DNA of 37,617 bases, taken from Comamonas badia DSM 17552 (lineage in GTDB: Bacteria; Pseudomonadota; Gammaproteobacteria; Burkholderiales; Burkholderiaceae_C). A program made the translations under genes and the position numbers. Positions 7,216 through 16,156 of the stretch are shown in pieces (position 1 is the stretch's first letter; every line of letters begins with the position of its first letter). Under the pieces are notes generated by a model. That model was not told where the DNA came from, ran no database searches, and was given only the letters and a program-made list of their open reading frames with translations. Where the stretch lies: contig NZ_AXVM01000013.1 of NCBI RefSeq assembly GCF_000484635.1, positions 1-37,617 of the forward strand. The letters are read 5' to 3'.

Positions 7216-8343
7216 TTAAAAATTCCCGCGCCCCGCCAGCCGCGCCAGCACCCTGAAATCGGCGCCCACGCGCTGCATATCCCGCCATTCCAGCGCCAGG
7301 CCCTGCGACAGCGCCTGCAGCGGCCCCCAGTCTGCCGGGCCGCGCGCGCCGCTGCCCAGCAGCAGGGGGGCCAGGTACAGCAGCAGTTCATCCACCAGCC
7401 CTGCCTGCACAAAAGCGCCGCTCAGCCGCGGCCCCGCCTCCAGGTGCAGTTCATTCACATTGCGCCGCCCCAGATCGAGCAGCAGCGCAGATAAATCCAC
7501 CTGGCCATCGGCATTGGGCAGGGACGTGACCGTGGCGCCGCGCGCGCGCAGCGCAGCGGCAGCCTCCGCATCCTCGTGCGCGGTGTAAATCCAGACCTGC
7601 CTGCCGGGCACGCCAAAAAGCCGTGCCGCGGGCGGCGTGCGCAAATGGCTGTCCAGAATCACCAGGTGCGGCTGGCGCGGCGTGGCCACGCCGCGCACGT
7701 TCAGCAAAGGGTCATCCGCCAGCACCGTGCCCACGCCCGTCAGCACCGCGCAGGCGCGCGCGCGCCAGGCGTGGCCGTCCGAGCGCGCCTCGGGCGAGGT
7801 GATCCACTGGCTGGCGCCATTGGCCAGCGCCGCCACGCCGTCAAGCGAGGTAGCCGCCTTCATCCGCACCCAGGGCTGGCCGCGCACCATGCGGCTGAAA
7901 AAGCCGATGTTCAGCTCGCGCGATTCGGCGGCGCCCGGCCCCACCTCCACCGCCACGCCCGCAGCGCGCAGCCGTGCAAAACCCTGGCCCGCCACCAGCG
8001 GGTTCGGGTCAGCAACGGATGCCACCACGCGGGCGATGCCCGCGGCGATCAACGCATCGCAGCACGGCCCCGTGCGCCCCTGGTGCGCGCAGGGCTCCAG
8101 CGTGACATAGGCCGCCGCGCCGCGCACGTCGTGCCCCTGCGCCGCGGCATCGCGCAGCGCCATCACCTCGGCGTGCGGCCCGCCCGCCTGCTGGGTAAAC
8201 CCCTGACCGAGGGCCTGCCCCTGTGCGCCGACGATGACGCAGCCCACGCGCGGATTGGGGTTGGAAAGAAAAAGCGCCTGGGCGGCGAGCTCAAGCGCTT
8301 GGGTGATGAAGGCTGGATGGTGGGCAGTCATGGTGCCCGGCAT
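7216..8343 (-). CDS. ribD: bifunctional RibD: diaminohydroxyphosphoribosylaminopyrimidine deaminase / reductase
   Basis: A 375-residue riboflavin-biosynthesis enzyme. The N-terminal deaminase domain has NPNPRVGCVIV, the zinc motif PHAEVMAL and EPCAHQGRTGPC. The C-terminal reductase domain opens with VRMKAATSLDGVAA and SQWITSPEAR and ends with LHLEAGPRLSGAFVQAGLVD. It catalyses the second and third steps of riboflavin synthesis. Start is ambiguous between ATG 8343, with a weak GAAG upstream, and ATG 8331, which has no Shine-Dalgarno sequence. It begins 13 bases after the pilE stop, so it appears to be the last gene of the pilus operon. No riboflavin synthase gene or FMN riboswitch is seen next to it. 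Confidence 0.95.
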   Translation of the reverse strand: MPGTMTAHHPAFITQALELAAQALFLSNPNPRVGCVIVGAQGQALGQGFTQQAGGPHAEVMALRDAAAQGHDVRGAAAYVTLEPCAHQGRTGPCCDALIAAGIARVVASVADPNPLVAGQGFARLRAAGVAVEVGPGAAESRELNIGFFSRMVRGQPWVRMKAATSLDGVAALANGASQWITSPEARSDGHAWRARACAVLTGVGTVLADDPLLNVRGVATPRQPHLVILDSHLRTPPAARLFGVPGRQVWIYTAHEDAEAAAALRARGATVTSLPNADGQVDLSALLLDLGRRNVNELHLEAGPRLSGAFVQAGLVDELLLYLAPLLLGSGARGPADWGPLQALSQGLALEWRDMQRVGADFRVLARLAGRGNF

Positions 8344-8356
8344 GGTAGCTTCAGAA

Positions 8357-8800
8357 TCATTTGCTCCAGCAATCTGCAGTGGTGGCACCAGACCCAAGGT
8401 TGTCGTTGCCTTGCGCGCCAGTGTTGGTCAGGGTGTAGTCGCCGCAGCGGTCGCTGCCCTGGGGGCCAGTCTTGCGCGTGGCGATCAAGGTGAAGGTTGT
8501 GTTGTCGTTCGCACCTTTGAAGCCGATGGTGTAGCGCTTCGCGGTATCGCTCGACCATGTCAGTGCCGCGGGCAATGTCGTCGGATACGCGCCCGTAGCG
8601 GTATTGGCCCGTTCCAGCCATTGGGCTGCTTGCAGCAACCCCGCACGCGCGTCTGCACGGTGGCCACGGCGAATGTACTCGGCATAACTGGGGTAGGCGA
8701 TGGCGGAGAGTATGGCCACCACCGCCACCACGATCATCAACTCGATCAGGGTAAAGCCTTTTTGTGCAATCGGCTGGTTGGCCGCTGTCGTTGGCTGCAT
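8357..8800 (-). CDS. pilE: type IV pilin-like protein PilE
   Basis: A 147-residue type IV prepilin. A 15-residue leader ends in KG, followed by FTLIELMIVVAVVAILSAIA: the PilD cleavage and methylation site with Glu5, and the N-terminal hydrophobic helix. The next segment YPSYAEYIRRGHRADARAGL is the PilE consensus. Two Cys (DRCGDYTL and TADCWSK) can form the C-terminal disulfide loop. ATG 8800 is chosen over GTG 8812 because GAGG lies six bases ahead. It follows pilY1 by 15 bases at the end of the minor-pilin operon, so it is probably a minor pilin rather than the major subunit. Confidence 0.93.
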   Translation of the reverse strand: MQPTTAANQPIAQKGFTLIELMIVVAVVAILSAIAYPSYAEYIRRGHRADARAGLLQAAQWLERANTATGAYPTTLPAALTWSSDTAKRYTIGFKGANDNTTFTLIATRKTGPQGSDRCGDYTLTNTGAQGNDNLGSGATTADCWSK

Positions 8801-8815
8801 GTTGTGCCTCACTCG

Positions 8816-11800
8816 TTATTTCAGTTGGCGCCAACTTGGGCGCGTGGATTGCTCAGGCATGCGTGCCAGCGTATCCCTGCCGCCGCCGCCGCCTGTCAGG
8901 TCAACGATGTTGTTGGGCTTGGTAATCAGGATGGGTGTACCTGTGGGTACAGCTGCGCGTGCCACATTCATGTCGCTGGCATCATATTGCCCGTCACCGC
9001 TGTAATCCACCAGCGGAACTGATGGGCGCTTGCCATCCATGATGTTGATCAGCGTGCGGAATTGGCTGCCTGCGCTGGTATCGACCTTGACTGGGACACA
9101 ACTCTCGTTGATGTTGTCGCTCGCACTGTTCTTGGTGCCGTTCGGTGTTTCACTGTAAACAGCCAAGATATTGCTGCCATCGAAGAATTGCATGGGCTTG
9201 AGCAGACGCTCACCTTTCGCTGGCAGGTCAAGATACCAGCCTTTGTAGCCGTTCCAAGTTTCCTTTTTCAGCTCATCGGTGGCAGTTACGGTGGCGTAAT
9301 CGCCTGCAACGGTGCTGATTGACTGCTGTGCGAGCAAGCCGCTTTTCATGTCCCCGACAGGGGCAGGCGTGGGCACGTAATTGGCATCGCCGCAAGCACC
9401 GGTTCCCGGATGAACTTGCAGGTGGGTTGTACCAGCCTTGGTCCGATAACGTGTGTTGTCCAGCACGGAATAGATGGTTTGTATCGGCTGGGTGATGTCG
9501 GTTTTGCGATCGTCGGCGGTAAGATTGCGGCCGGTTCCGAATGCCACCATCATGCCTCCGATGGGTACTGTTTTACTACCCACTCCACAGGTCATCATGC
9601 GGTCGTTGGGGCGAACGATGGGCGGCGCGGTAATTGGTTGTATTTCAGTGCGGCTACCTCCGAGGGTCGTTGGCCCTTTGGCAGTAAACAAGGGGGTATT
9701 GATGCCGAAGGAAACAGCCCATTCGCTGTCGTCATCGCTCATCAGGTCAAATTTCCAGAGATTGCCCAGGTTGTCACCGGCGTAGACCACATCGGTCTTG
9801 CCGTCGCCATCCAGATCAATGAGCGCGGGAGAAGCCAAACCGTTGTCTGAAGCCTTGCCGCTGCCCGTGGCATCGGTTGTTGCCTGGATGCGCTTGAGAG
9901 ACAGATCCCCATCCAGATATTGGACCAGCAATACGGGGCGCTGGTTGGCACTGTTGTAGCCATTGCCCAAGATCACCGCCCAACGGTTATTGTTCAGGCG
10001 AGTGATTTGTGTCGCCTCCTGCAGGTTGGTTGGGTTACGCCCTGGCTGAGACGTAATGTTGCCAATGTCTTTGTCTTCATTCGCAGTGCTGTTGCACGCG
10101 GCTTTCTCGGCAGGGTCCGTGAGCGTGCTGCAGTTGGTGGTTTCCGCGTTGCCGCGCGTACGATCCAGAACTGCATCACTTTTGGTAAAAGCAGTTGGGC
10201 TGGTGACATTCAAGAGGAAATAACCCTTGCCGCCAGCACCCAAAGTGCCCACCAGCATGGTTTTCCAGCCAGAGGCATCCTTGATGTCCCCGGTCATGGG
10301 CGAACCATCGACGTAGTATTGATGCGCGTAGTCCTTGTCCGTCAACGCTTTCAGCCCGCCAATCACACCTCGCGGTATGTAGGCTAATTGTTCTTTGCCG
10401 TCTGTCGCAGAAAATCCGTGCAACATGCCATCATTGCCACCCACGTACAAAATGGGTGTGCGGCCTGCCTGGGCTGATACAAAGCTTGAGTAGCCATCAC
10501 CATAATTGCTGATGGGACCCCCGGTGTACCAGATATCAGAGTTGACGATATCTCCCTCGCGGCTGAAGCGAACCCGCAAAGGCTTTTCAGGCGTTATGCC
10601 TTCAAGAGATCTGTCGCCGCGAATGTAATTGACGATATTCTGCCCCTGCGTTATCAAAGGGGTGGTGATGAGATCGGCTGCTCCAAGCCCTAGAAGCGAT
10701 CTTTTTTGAGCATCCGTATAGCCTATGGCATCGGTGCTTGACCATTTGAAATCGATTCCCTTGCTCGCATCACTCCAACTGATGACGTTGCGGGTATTGA
10801 TGTTGAATGAGGGGTCGTCCAGCCGATCCGCCGTGGTTTTCCCTTCCCAGCCGGATGTCACATTGGGAAAGCGGATGCATTTCTTATCCGGGTCACCTGC
10901 GTCGGGGCATGAATACTCCTCGGGCAAGACGGCACTGGTTGCCGTTATGTAACCACTCCATGCGTTCTTGGGGCTGAACGTGGAGGCAAATATGCCGGCA
11001 TTGTTTTGCGACACGTTGTAGCCGCTGGTACTGCCACCGCCGGCAATTTCATCGGGCAGGGGGGCGCTTTCTTCGTTGATCTTGCCGATGATCTCGGTGA
11101 AGGCCTTGGCGAGGTCTTCGGCCTCGGACACCGCATAAAACCGGCCGCGACCGTTGATGGCGGCGTGCCACAAATCCAGTGCGCGCTTGTTCTCGGCATT
11201 CATGGGTGGCCAGGTTTGGAAACCGGTCACCAAGTCGACGAAGCTGTTGTCGTAGCCAAAGGGAACCTGCGTTGACGGACCAATGATGTCGCTGGCGCCG
11301 GGCCAAGTTGTGGCGTCGCTGCTGAAGCCAATCGTGTAGGTGACCATGTGCGGCCAGGTGGCAGGATCGTATTCTGGGTTCCAATATTTCTGTAAATCGA
11401 CCGATTTGGTTTCGGTGCCATCTGGTAATTTACAATTATTGGTTGAGCCACCAAGCCATTCTCCGGGAATGGCTAGACATGCGTTTCTCCTCTGGGTAGT
11501 ATTGCTACCTGAGGTTGTTACAATTTTAAATTTGTCTCTTGTTGCGGTAAAAAACTCCGTGGCCGGGGCCTCGTCATAAATTTTCGATGGTTTGAGCTTG
11601 TCCGAATCTTTCAAATTAGATGCGTTCTGCAAAGGATCCATCCAGCTTTTGAATGCCCAATCGGAAATCGTATCGGAATAGTCGTCGTAATAAATTCTCG
11701 TCTGATCGGACGTGGTGCTGTATGCCTGCCGATCGCCCAGTGCAGGCCAATTCTTACCGTCCTGATCGCCGCCGGACACCGTGCCATTCCAACGGCCGTC

Positions 11801-12457
11801 GGTCATCAGGATGTGATAGTTGCGGCGGCAGCCCAGATATTCAGTGGCCTTGCTGCCGGTGCCGCCGGGGTCGGTGGCCCACGGGCTGCTGCTGTTGAGG
11901 GGGCGTCGCATGTAGGCATCTGCCTGGCTGGGAAGCTGATGCAATGGAGTGCTGCCGTTTGGCGACAAATTATTGATGAAGGTAAGGAAATTGGCGCGCT
12001 GGACCTTGCCGCTTACGACCGCGTCAATGGGACGCATGGAGTTGGTCACCATGCCGGCCGCGTTGACATTTTTCTGGGAGCCGTTGTTCATGGACTGCCA
12101 GGCAATCCGCAGTTTGTTTTCTGGTATCAGATCCTTGTCGTTGAAAATTTTGTTTAATGAGTATTTCAAAACATTGACACGCCTGGCGTCATTCTTCCAT
12201 TTTCCATCGGCGTCAGGTTCGGAATAGCCTGGGCCGGAGATGTTCGAAACGGTGTAGTCGGTTTTGACGCCGAAATTCATACTCCCCGAATCATCGATAG
12301 AGATAATCACGTTCGGTGCCACAAAAGCCGACTTGGAGGTAGGCAGCGGGGGCTCTTGCACCAAGTTGAGTGCCCAAGTGGTGGCGGGCGCTAACCCGGC
12401 GCTGATGGCGAGCACCAGCAGGTTTTTTTGAAAGGGCAGGTAGGGGATGCGGCTCAT
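8816..12457 (-). CDS. pilY1: PilY1/PilC family type IV pilus tip adhesin and biogenesis factor
   Basis: A 1213-residue secreted protein. A signal peptide covers about residues 1-29 (LLVLAISAGLAPATTWA). A von Willebrand A-like domain follows, with the MIDAS motif DDSGS at residues 55-59. The C-terminal half is the PilY1 beta-propeller, recognisable by ILYVGGNDGMLHGFSATDG, AYIPRGV, HQYYVDGSPM and the calcium loop DLDGDGKTDVVYAGD near residue 880. A second EF-hand-like loop (DYSGDGQYDASD) is near residue 1150. PilY1 sits at the pilus tip, promotes extension and mediates adhesion or surface sensing. AGGAG precedes ATG 12457. The gene is visibly less GC-rich than its surroundings. Confidence 0.95.
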   Translation of the reverse strand: MSRIPYLPFQKNLLVLAISAGLAPATTWALNLVQEPPLPTSKSAFVAPNVIISIDDSGSMNFGVKTDYTVSNISGPGYSEPDADGKWKNDARRVNVLKYSLNKIFNDKDLIPENKLRIAWQSMNNGSQKNVNAAGMVTNSMRPIDAVVSGKVQRANFLTFINNLSPNGSTPLHQLPSQADAYMRRPLNSSSPWATDPGGTGSKATEYLGCRRNYHILMTDGRWNGTVSGGDQDGKNWPALGDRQAYSTTSDQTRIYYDDYSDTISDWAFKSWMDPLQNASNLKDSDKLKPSKIYDEAPATEFFTATRDKFKIVTTSGSNTTQRRNACLAIPGEWLGGSTNNCKLPDGTETKSVDLQKYWNPEYDPATWPHMVTYTIGFSSDATTWPGASDIIGPSTQVPFGYDNSFVDLVTGFQTWPPMNAENKRALDLWHAAINGRGRFYAVSEAEDLAKAFTEIIGKINEESAPLPDEIAGGGSTSGYNVSQNNAGIFASTFSPKNAWSGYITATSAVLPEEYSCPDAGDPDKKCIRFPNVTSGWEGKTTADRLDDPSFNINTRNVISWSDASKGIDFKWSSTDAIGYTDAQKRSLLGLGAADLITTPLITQGQNIVNYIRGDRSLEGITPEKPLRVRFSREGDIVNSDIWYTGGPISNYGDGYSSFVSAQAGRTPILYVGGNDGMLHGFSATDGKEQLAYIPRGVIGGLKALTDKDYAHQYYVDGSPMTGDIKDASGWKTMLVGTLGAGGKGYFLLNVTSPTAFTKSDAVLDRTRGNAETTNCSTLTDPAEKAACNSTANEDKDIGNITSQPGRNPTNLQEATQITRLNNNRWAVILGNGYNSANQRPVLLVQYLDGDLSLKRIQATTDATGSGKASDNGLASPALIDLDGDGKTDVVYAGDNLGNLWKFDLMSDDDSEWAVSFGINTPLFTAKGPTTLGGSRTEIQPITAPPIVRPNDRMMTCGVGSKTVPIGGMMVAFGTGRNLTADDRKTDITQPIQTIYSVLDNTRYRTKAGTTHLQVHPGTGACGDANYVPTPAPVGDMKSGLLAQQSISTVAGDYATVTATDELKKETWNGYKGWYLDLPAKGERLLKPMQFFDGSNILAVYSETPNGTKNSASDNINESCVPVKVDTSAGSQFRTLINIMDGKRPSVPLVDYSGDGQYDASDMNVARAAVPTGTPILITKPNNIVDLTGGGGGRDTLARMPEQSTRPSWRQLK

Positions 12458-12562
12458 AGCATGCTCCTTGAGATCAGATCAAAAAAATAAACAAAACAGT
12501 CTGAAACGCTTGCTGTGTGTGTGCTATAAGCTATTTATTCAATAGCTATCTGGAACAGCCCC

Positions 12563-13393
12563 TTAGTCTTTCATCCGTTGGCGTGCATAGGTTTCCTGCA
12601 ATACCACCATGGTTCCTGGCTTTCGACCCAAGGCCAGGGCAGTTATACGGAAGACGACGTAGACATCGAGGTTGAGTGGTAACTGGCTGGTGGTGGCATC
12701 CACAATCAGGTTGGCACTCTTGGCCTTGTCGCTGTAGCGCAAGACTTCAACCCAGTACCAGCCGCCTTGTCCTGCGGTCTGGTCTGCCAATATGGGATTG
12801 ATGGGGCCTGCGCCGGCCGTATTGATGGCGCCGGTATATTGACCATAACGGGCACCAACGGTCATCAATTGTGTGAGCGGTACTTCGCCCCATTCTGATT
12901 TTGCTGGGGGCGTAACGCTGGTGAAAGCGTCCTTGTAATTCCAGAAGTCCTGTCGGCCTACGCGGCGTGCGCATATGCCGTCTCTGCAGCGCAGAGGCAG
13001 CGCTTCAAGGTTGGTGATGAGTGGATTGATTTCCTTGGTGTCACCCGGATATTGCTCCTTGTCGCCCATGTAGGGGCGGCACTTGGTGGTGCTGCAGGGC
13101 GTACCGTCCGCTTGCTCGCCGCGGATGTCCAGTTCTGCGTCTTGCAACAAAGCCTGTGCCGCTTCAAAGGCACGTTGGTAGTCCGCATCGTTGCCGACGA
13201 CCATTTCATTGAAGAGCGAAGTCCGGGACGCCCACAGTGCCAGCAGCATGGAGAGCATCACGAAAACGAGCACCACGAACAACGCCACGCCGCGCTGTCG
13301 AGACCGGTGCGCATGCAGCGGCAAGATGACCGGTCCGGTGGCAGGCGCTTGCGCCGACTGGGGTATGGGCGCGTATGGGGTTGTAGTGGTCAT
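12563..13393 (-). CDS. pilX: PilX family minor pilin
   Basis: A 276-residue PilX-like protein. A long 34-residue leader, rich in Pro and Thr, precedes RGVALFVVLVFVMLSMLLAL, the PilX N-terminal membrane helix. The family segment SLFNEMVVGNDADYQRAFEA and AALLQDAE-like helix follow. The cleavage-site Glu at +5 is replaced by Leu/Phe, as is common in PilX. Four Cys around residues 99-146 may form disulfides. The ATG at 13393 overlaps the pilW stop by four bases (13390-13393), indicating translational coupling. It is a minor pilin of the priming complex with PilV, PilW and PilY1. Confidence 0.9.
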   Translation of the reverse strand: MTTTTPYAPIPQSAQAPATGPVILPLHAHRSRQRGVALFVVLVFVMLSMLLALWASRTSLFNEMVVGNDADYQRAFEAAQALLQDAELDIRGEQADGTPCSTTKCRPYMGDKEQYPGDTKEINPLITNLEALPLRCRDGICARRVGRQDFWNYKDAFTSVTPPAKSEWGEVPLTQLMTVGARYGQYTGAINTAGAGPINPILADQTAGQGGWYWVEVLRYSDKAKSANLIVDATTSQLPLNLDVYVVFRITALALGRKPGTMVVLQETYARQRMKD

Positions 13394-14349
13394 GCGCCAG
13401 CATCCAGCAGCCCTTGGCTGCGCAGTTGAAAGGTGTTGCGAAACAGCAGATGCATGCGGTCCTTGCGTGGACCGGTGAGTGTTGTCATGTCAACACTCGC
13501 GCCGCTGCAATCGGTATAGCTGCTGCCGGCAGGCATATTCACTGGCTCGTTGCCGTAGAGCACCAGACACACTTGCACGCCCTGTACGCGCCGCCACATG
13601 GGGTCGGTAGAGTCCGTCGGCATGTCACTTCCCTTGGTGTATTGCATGGTGGTTCCGGTCCCACCAACAACGGTCTGAACCAAATACGTCACTTGGAAAT
13701 CAGCGACATTGCGCGCAAGAGGCTGGACAGTTGCTCCATTGCCGCTGCAAAAAAGTTGGTTGTCTGAATAGGTGAAATCGCTTTCCACACGCTCGTCGGT
13801 CTTGCTGTTTCCTGGGCCACCAACGCAGTTGCGCGCCAGAAAATCGGTACCAAAGGCGGCGCTGACGGGGGGGACTGCAGATGGGTCAGCGGCCTTGGCG
13901 TTATCGGCGATGAATACCATGTCGGAATAGCGCCTGAACCCAGTAGTTACCGTATCGTTGCCGCCCGCCAAGGTATTTGACTGATCGAAGCTGTTGCCAC
14001 CGCCATGCGCCAAGGCCTTGGTTTCGAAGATCACGGCAGTCATCGGATCTGTGCTGATATCGCCAGGTACAGGGCTGGGGTTGAGGTAAAGAGAGCCCGC
14101 CTGGCGAAGTTGTTGGCCTATGACGCGCAGAACATAAGAGCCCTGTTGCTGGATGCCGCTGGCATCACTTACGGTGCCGGAGATGCCGCGCGAGAGCATC
14201 ATGGCGCCCATGGAAACGGCAACGACCAGCAGGCCGATGGCCAGACCGACCATCAGTTCTACCAAGGTGACGCCCGTCTGCCTGGCTTGGCCAGGGGGTC
14301 GGGAGGGAGCAGACTGTGCTGCTGCGGGGTGCATGCGGTTGGCTGCCAT
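13390..14349 (-). CDS. pilW: PilW family minor pilin
   Basis: A 319-residue PilW-like minor pilin. A leader of about 26 residues ends in TG, followed by VTLVELMVGLAIGLLVVAVS: prepilin cleavage site, Glu5 and hydrophobic helix. The family segment GSYVLRVIGQQLRQAGSL follows, and a DFQVTYLV strand lies near the end. ATG 14349 is preferred because AAGAGG stands just upstream. An alternative ATG at 14379 overlaps the pilV stop as ATGA but has no Shine-Dalgarno sequence; it would lengthen the leader by ten residues. It works in the minor-pilin priming complex. Confidence 0.9.
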   Translation of the reverse strand: MAANRMHPAAAQSAPSRPPGQARQTGVTLVELMVGLAIGLLVVAVSMGAMMLSRGISGTVSDASGIQQQGSYVLRVIGQQLRQAGSLYLNPSPVPGDISTDPMTAVIFETKALAHGGGNSFDQSNTLAGGNDTVTTGFRRYSDMVFIADNAKAADPSAVPPVSAAFGTDFLARNCVGGPGNSKTDERVESDFTYSDNQLFCSGNGATVQPLARNVADFQVTYLVQTVVGGTGTTMQYTKGSDMPTDSTDPMWRRVQGVQVCLVLYGNEPVNMPAGSSYTDCSGASVDMTTLTGPRKDRMHLLFRNTFQLRSQGLLDAGA

Positions 14350-14375
14350 TGCTTTCCTCTTGACGTGGCGCTGCT

Positions 14376-15053
14376 TCATGAGCAGTAGACGATTTCGGAC
14401 CCAGCACCGCCGTACGGGGCGCACCGCGCTGACACGGGAAGGTATTGCAGTTGGCAGGTGAATCCGTCTGGGCAGGCATTGGCGGCGTCCGTGCCGGTAA
14501 TAATTTCCTTGGTGGTGCCGTCATCGTTCTTCACGAGAAACTTGCTTGCGTCGATGGCATCTTTGTCGTTCTTGTCCGTGATGTCTTCGCGTTCGTTCTT
14601 ACGCCAGGCAATGATGACGCCGAGCAGGCGGCGGTTGCTGTTGCCTGCGCCTTCACCCGGGGCAAAAAACAGGCTGGCTTGACCACCTGGAAGGGTTTGT
14701 TCCACTGTCTTGCGCCACTGATTCAGGTCATAGGTAACCAGGTTGTCGGCGGAGCAGGCGGTGGCTGCGCAATCGCTTCCTGAATAGTCGGATGCTTTCT
14801 TTGCGTAGTCCGATTTGTAGTCGCTTATGCCGAGCAGAGCATTCGGGTTGACCTTCATCCGTTCACTCAGGTCTTCAATCAATCGAATGGCCTGCGCTCT
14901 GCGCACCGTTGTCGTGGTATCGGTCAGGGTGCGCATTTGCACGCCGACGATGCCCAGTATTCCCAAGGCAGCGACAACCAGGGCAATCATGGATTCAATC
15001 AGTGTGATGCCGCGTTGCCGCGCGCCGTATGCAGGGGTCAGCCGCTGGTGCAT
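14376..15053 (-). CDS. pilV: PilV family minor pilin
   Basis: A 225-residue PilV-like protein. After a short leader (MHQRLTPAYGARQRG) comes ITLIESMIALVVAALGILGI, the PilV version of the prepilin helix, then VGVQMRTLTDTTTTVRRAQA and a family-typical LIEDLSERMKVNP helix. Paired Cys occur in the C-terminal half (SDCAATACS; ACPDGFTCQ; VYCS). ATG 15053 has GAGG seven bases upstream and overlaps the end of the preceding fimT gene by 16 bases. PilV belongs to the PilVWX-Y1 initiation complex. Confidence 0.92.
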   Translation of the reverse strand: MHQRLTPAYGARQRGITLIESMIALVVAALGILGIVGVQMRTLTDTTTTVRRAQAIRLIEDLSERMKVNPNALLGISDYKSDYAKKASDYSGSDCAATACSADNLVTYDLNQWRKTVEQTLPGGQASLFFAPGEGAGNSNRRLLGVIIAWRKNEREDITDKNDKDAIDASKFLVKNDDGTTKEIITGTDAANACPDGFTCQLQYLPVSARCAPYGGAGSEIVYCS

Positions 15054-15628
15054 GGAATTTCCTCGGGTGAAATGATGCGTATGCGCCCGGCCGAGCTCAT
15101 GCATAGGCCGCGGGCGCCAGTGTGGGTGGTGGATTTGCCGTAGGGGACCAGGCTGAAACCCAACCAAGTGCCGTCCACCAGGCCCCAGCGGTTGAGTTTG
15201 ATGGTGTCTGCCCCACCAGTGCGAGTGACCTGCGTATTGCGTGGTGCGCTCACGCTGCGTAGAACCGGTTCACTGGCGGCACATTTGCCATTGTCGTTGG
15301 TGTCTTCGCAGACGAACCAGCCACAGTCCCAGTCCGTCTTGGCGGTTGCCGTATTGCACCCGTTGGTGCCGTTGTTGATTTTCTGGATAACGACCTTGCC
15401 ACCGCGCCGGATGGCTTCGGAACGGGCGAAATACAGTGTCGACTGCAAGTCTTCAACGGCTTGGCGTACGCGCCAAGATTCGATGATCGAAGCAAAGCTA
15501 GGTGCAGCAAGGGCTATGAGTACGCCCAAGATGGCGATGGTGACCATCAATTCGATAGCCGTAAAGCCCGATGCGCCGGCTGCGGCGCGCCGCGCAGTGT
15601 GCTGAAAATAGGAGCTGGATCGGCGCAT
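15038..15628 (-). CDS. fimT: GspH/FimT family pseudopilin
   Basis: A 196-residue pseudopilin. The leader ends in ASG, followed by FTAIELMVTIAILGVLIALA and PSFASIIESWRVRQAVEDLQ, the GspH/FimT signature. The next motif, FARSEAIRRGGKVVI, is also diagnostic. Further features are an NNGTNGCN to DWDCGWFVCED region that may hold disulfides, and a C-terminal GLCMSSAGRIRI strand. It lies 12 bases after the stop of another FimT-like gene and overlaps pilV. FimT proteins of this class are minor pilins; some bind DNA in natural transformation, but that role cannot be assigned here. Confidence 0.9.
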   Translation of the reverse strand: MRRSSSYFQHTARRAAAGASGFTAIELMVTIAILGVLIALAAPSFASIIESWRVRQAVEDLQSTLYFARSEAIRRGGKVVIQKINNGTNGCNTATAKTDWDCGWFVCEDTNDNGKCAASEPVLRSVSAPRNTQVTRTGGADTIKLNRWGLVDGTWLGFSLVPYGKSTTHTGARGLCMSSAGRIRIISPEEIPCTSG

Positions 15629-15640
15629 CGTGTTCCTTTG

Positions 15641-16156
15641 TCATGAGCAACTGGTGATGCCGTCTTCGCGCTTGATCATTCCGCCGGGGTTGACGCACAG
15701 TGTGCTTCCGTTGCTGGCATTTCCCCCTTGTGGCGCAATCTGGATGCGGAATTGGGTGGCGCCGTTGCTGGTCAGAACGCCCCATCTGTCGGCAGCGATG
15801 GTTCCGTCTCCACCGACGGTGGTTATGGTCGCTTTCGTGGGCGCAGCGGTGTTTTGCAATGCATCTCCGTCTACCTTCACTGCCCATCCATTTTTCCAAT
15901 CCCCACTATTGGCGCTTATGGTGATACCGCCACTGCGTTTCATGGCTTCGGAGCGTGCGTAGTAGAGCGTGCCCAGCAGGTCTTCTGCCGCCTGCCTTGC
16001 GCGATAGCGTTCGATGATCGGATTGAAGCTTGGCGCTGCAAGCGCCGCAAGGATGGCCAGGATGGCGATCGTCACCATCAACTCAATGGCAGTGAACCCG
16101 TGTGTACCGCCATGGGGGCGATTGGCCCTTTGGCTGGATCTGCGCAGAACTTGCAT
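15641..16156 (-). CDS. fimT: GspH/FimT family pseudopilin, first gene of the minor-pilin operon
   Basis: A 171-residue pseudopilin paralogous to the next gene: the prepilin region FTAIELMVTIAILAILAALA and the following PSFNPIIERYRARQAAEDLL, YARSEAMKRSGG line up nearly residue for residue, while the C-terminal halves differ. A 20-residue leader ends in THG. It is the promoter-proximal gene of fimT-fimT-pilV-pilW-pilX-pilY1-pilE-ribD. No clear Shine-Dalgarno sequence precedes ATG 16156; instead the start codon lies in the inverted repeat GCATGT-AA-ACATGC (16153-16166). Confidence 0.88.
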   Translation of the reverse strand: MQVLRRSSQRANRPHGGTHGFTAIELMVTIAILAILAALAAPSFNPIIERYRARQAAEDLLGTLYYARSEAMKRSGGITISANSGDWKNGWAVKVDGDALQNTAAPTKATITTVGGDGTIAADRWGVLTSNGATQFRIQIAPQGGNASNGSTLCVNPGGMIKREDGITSCS

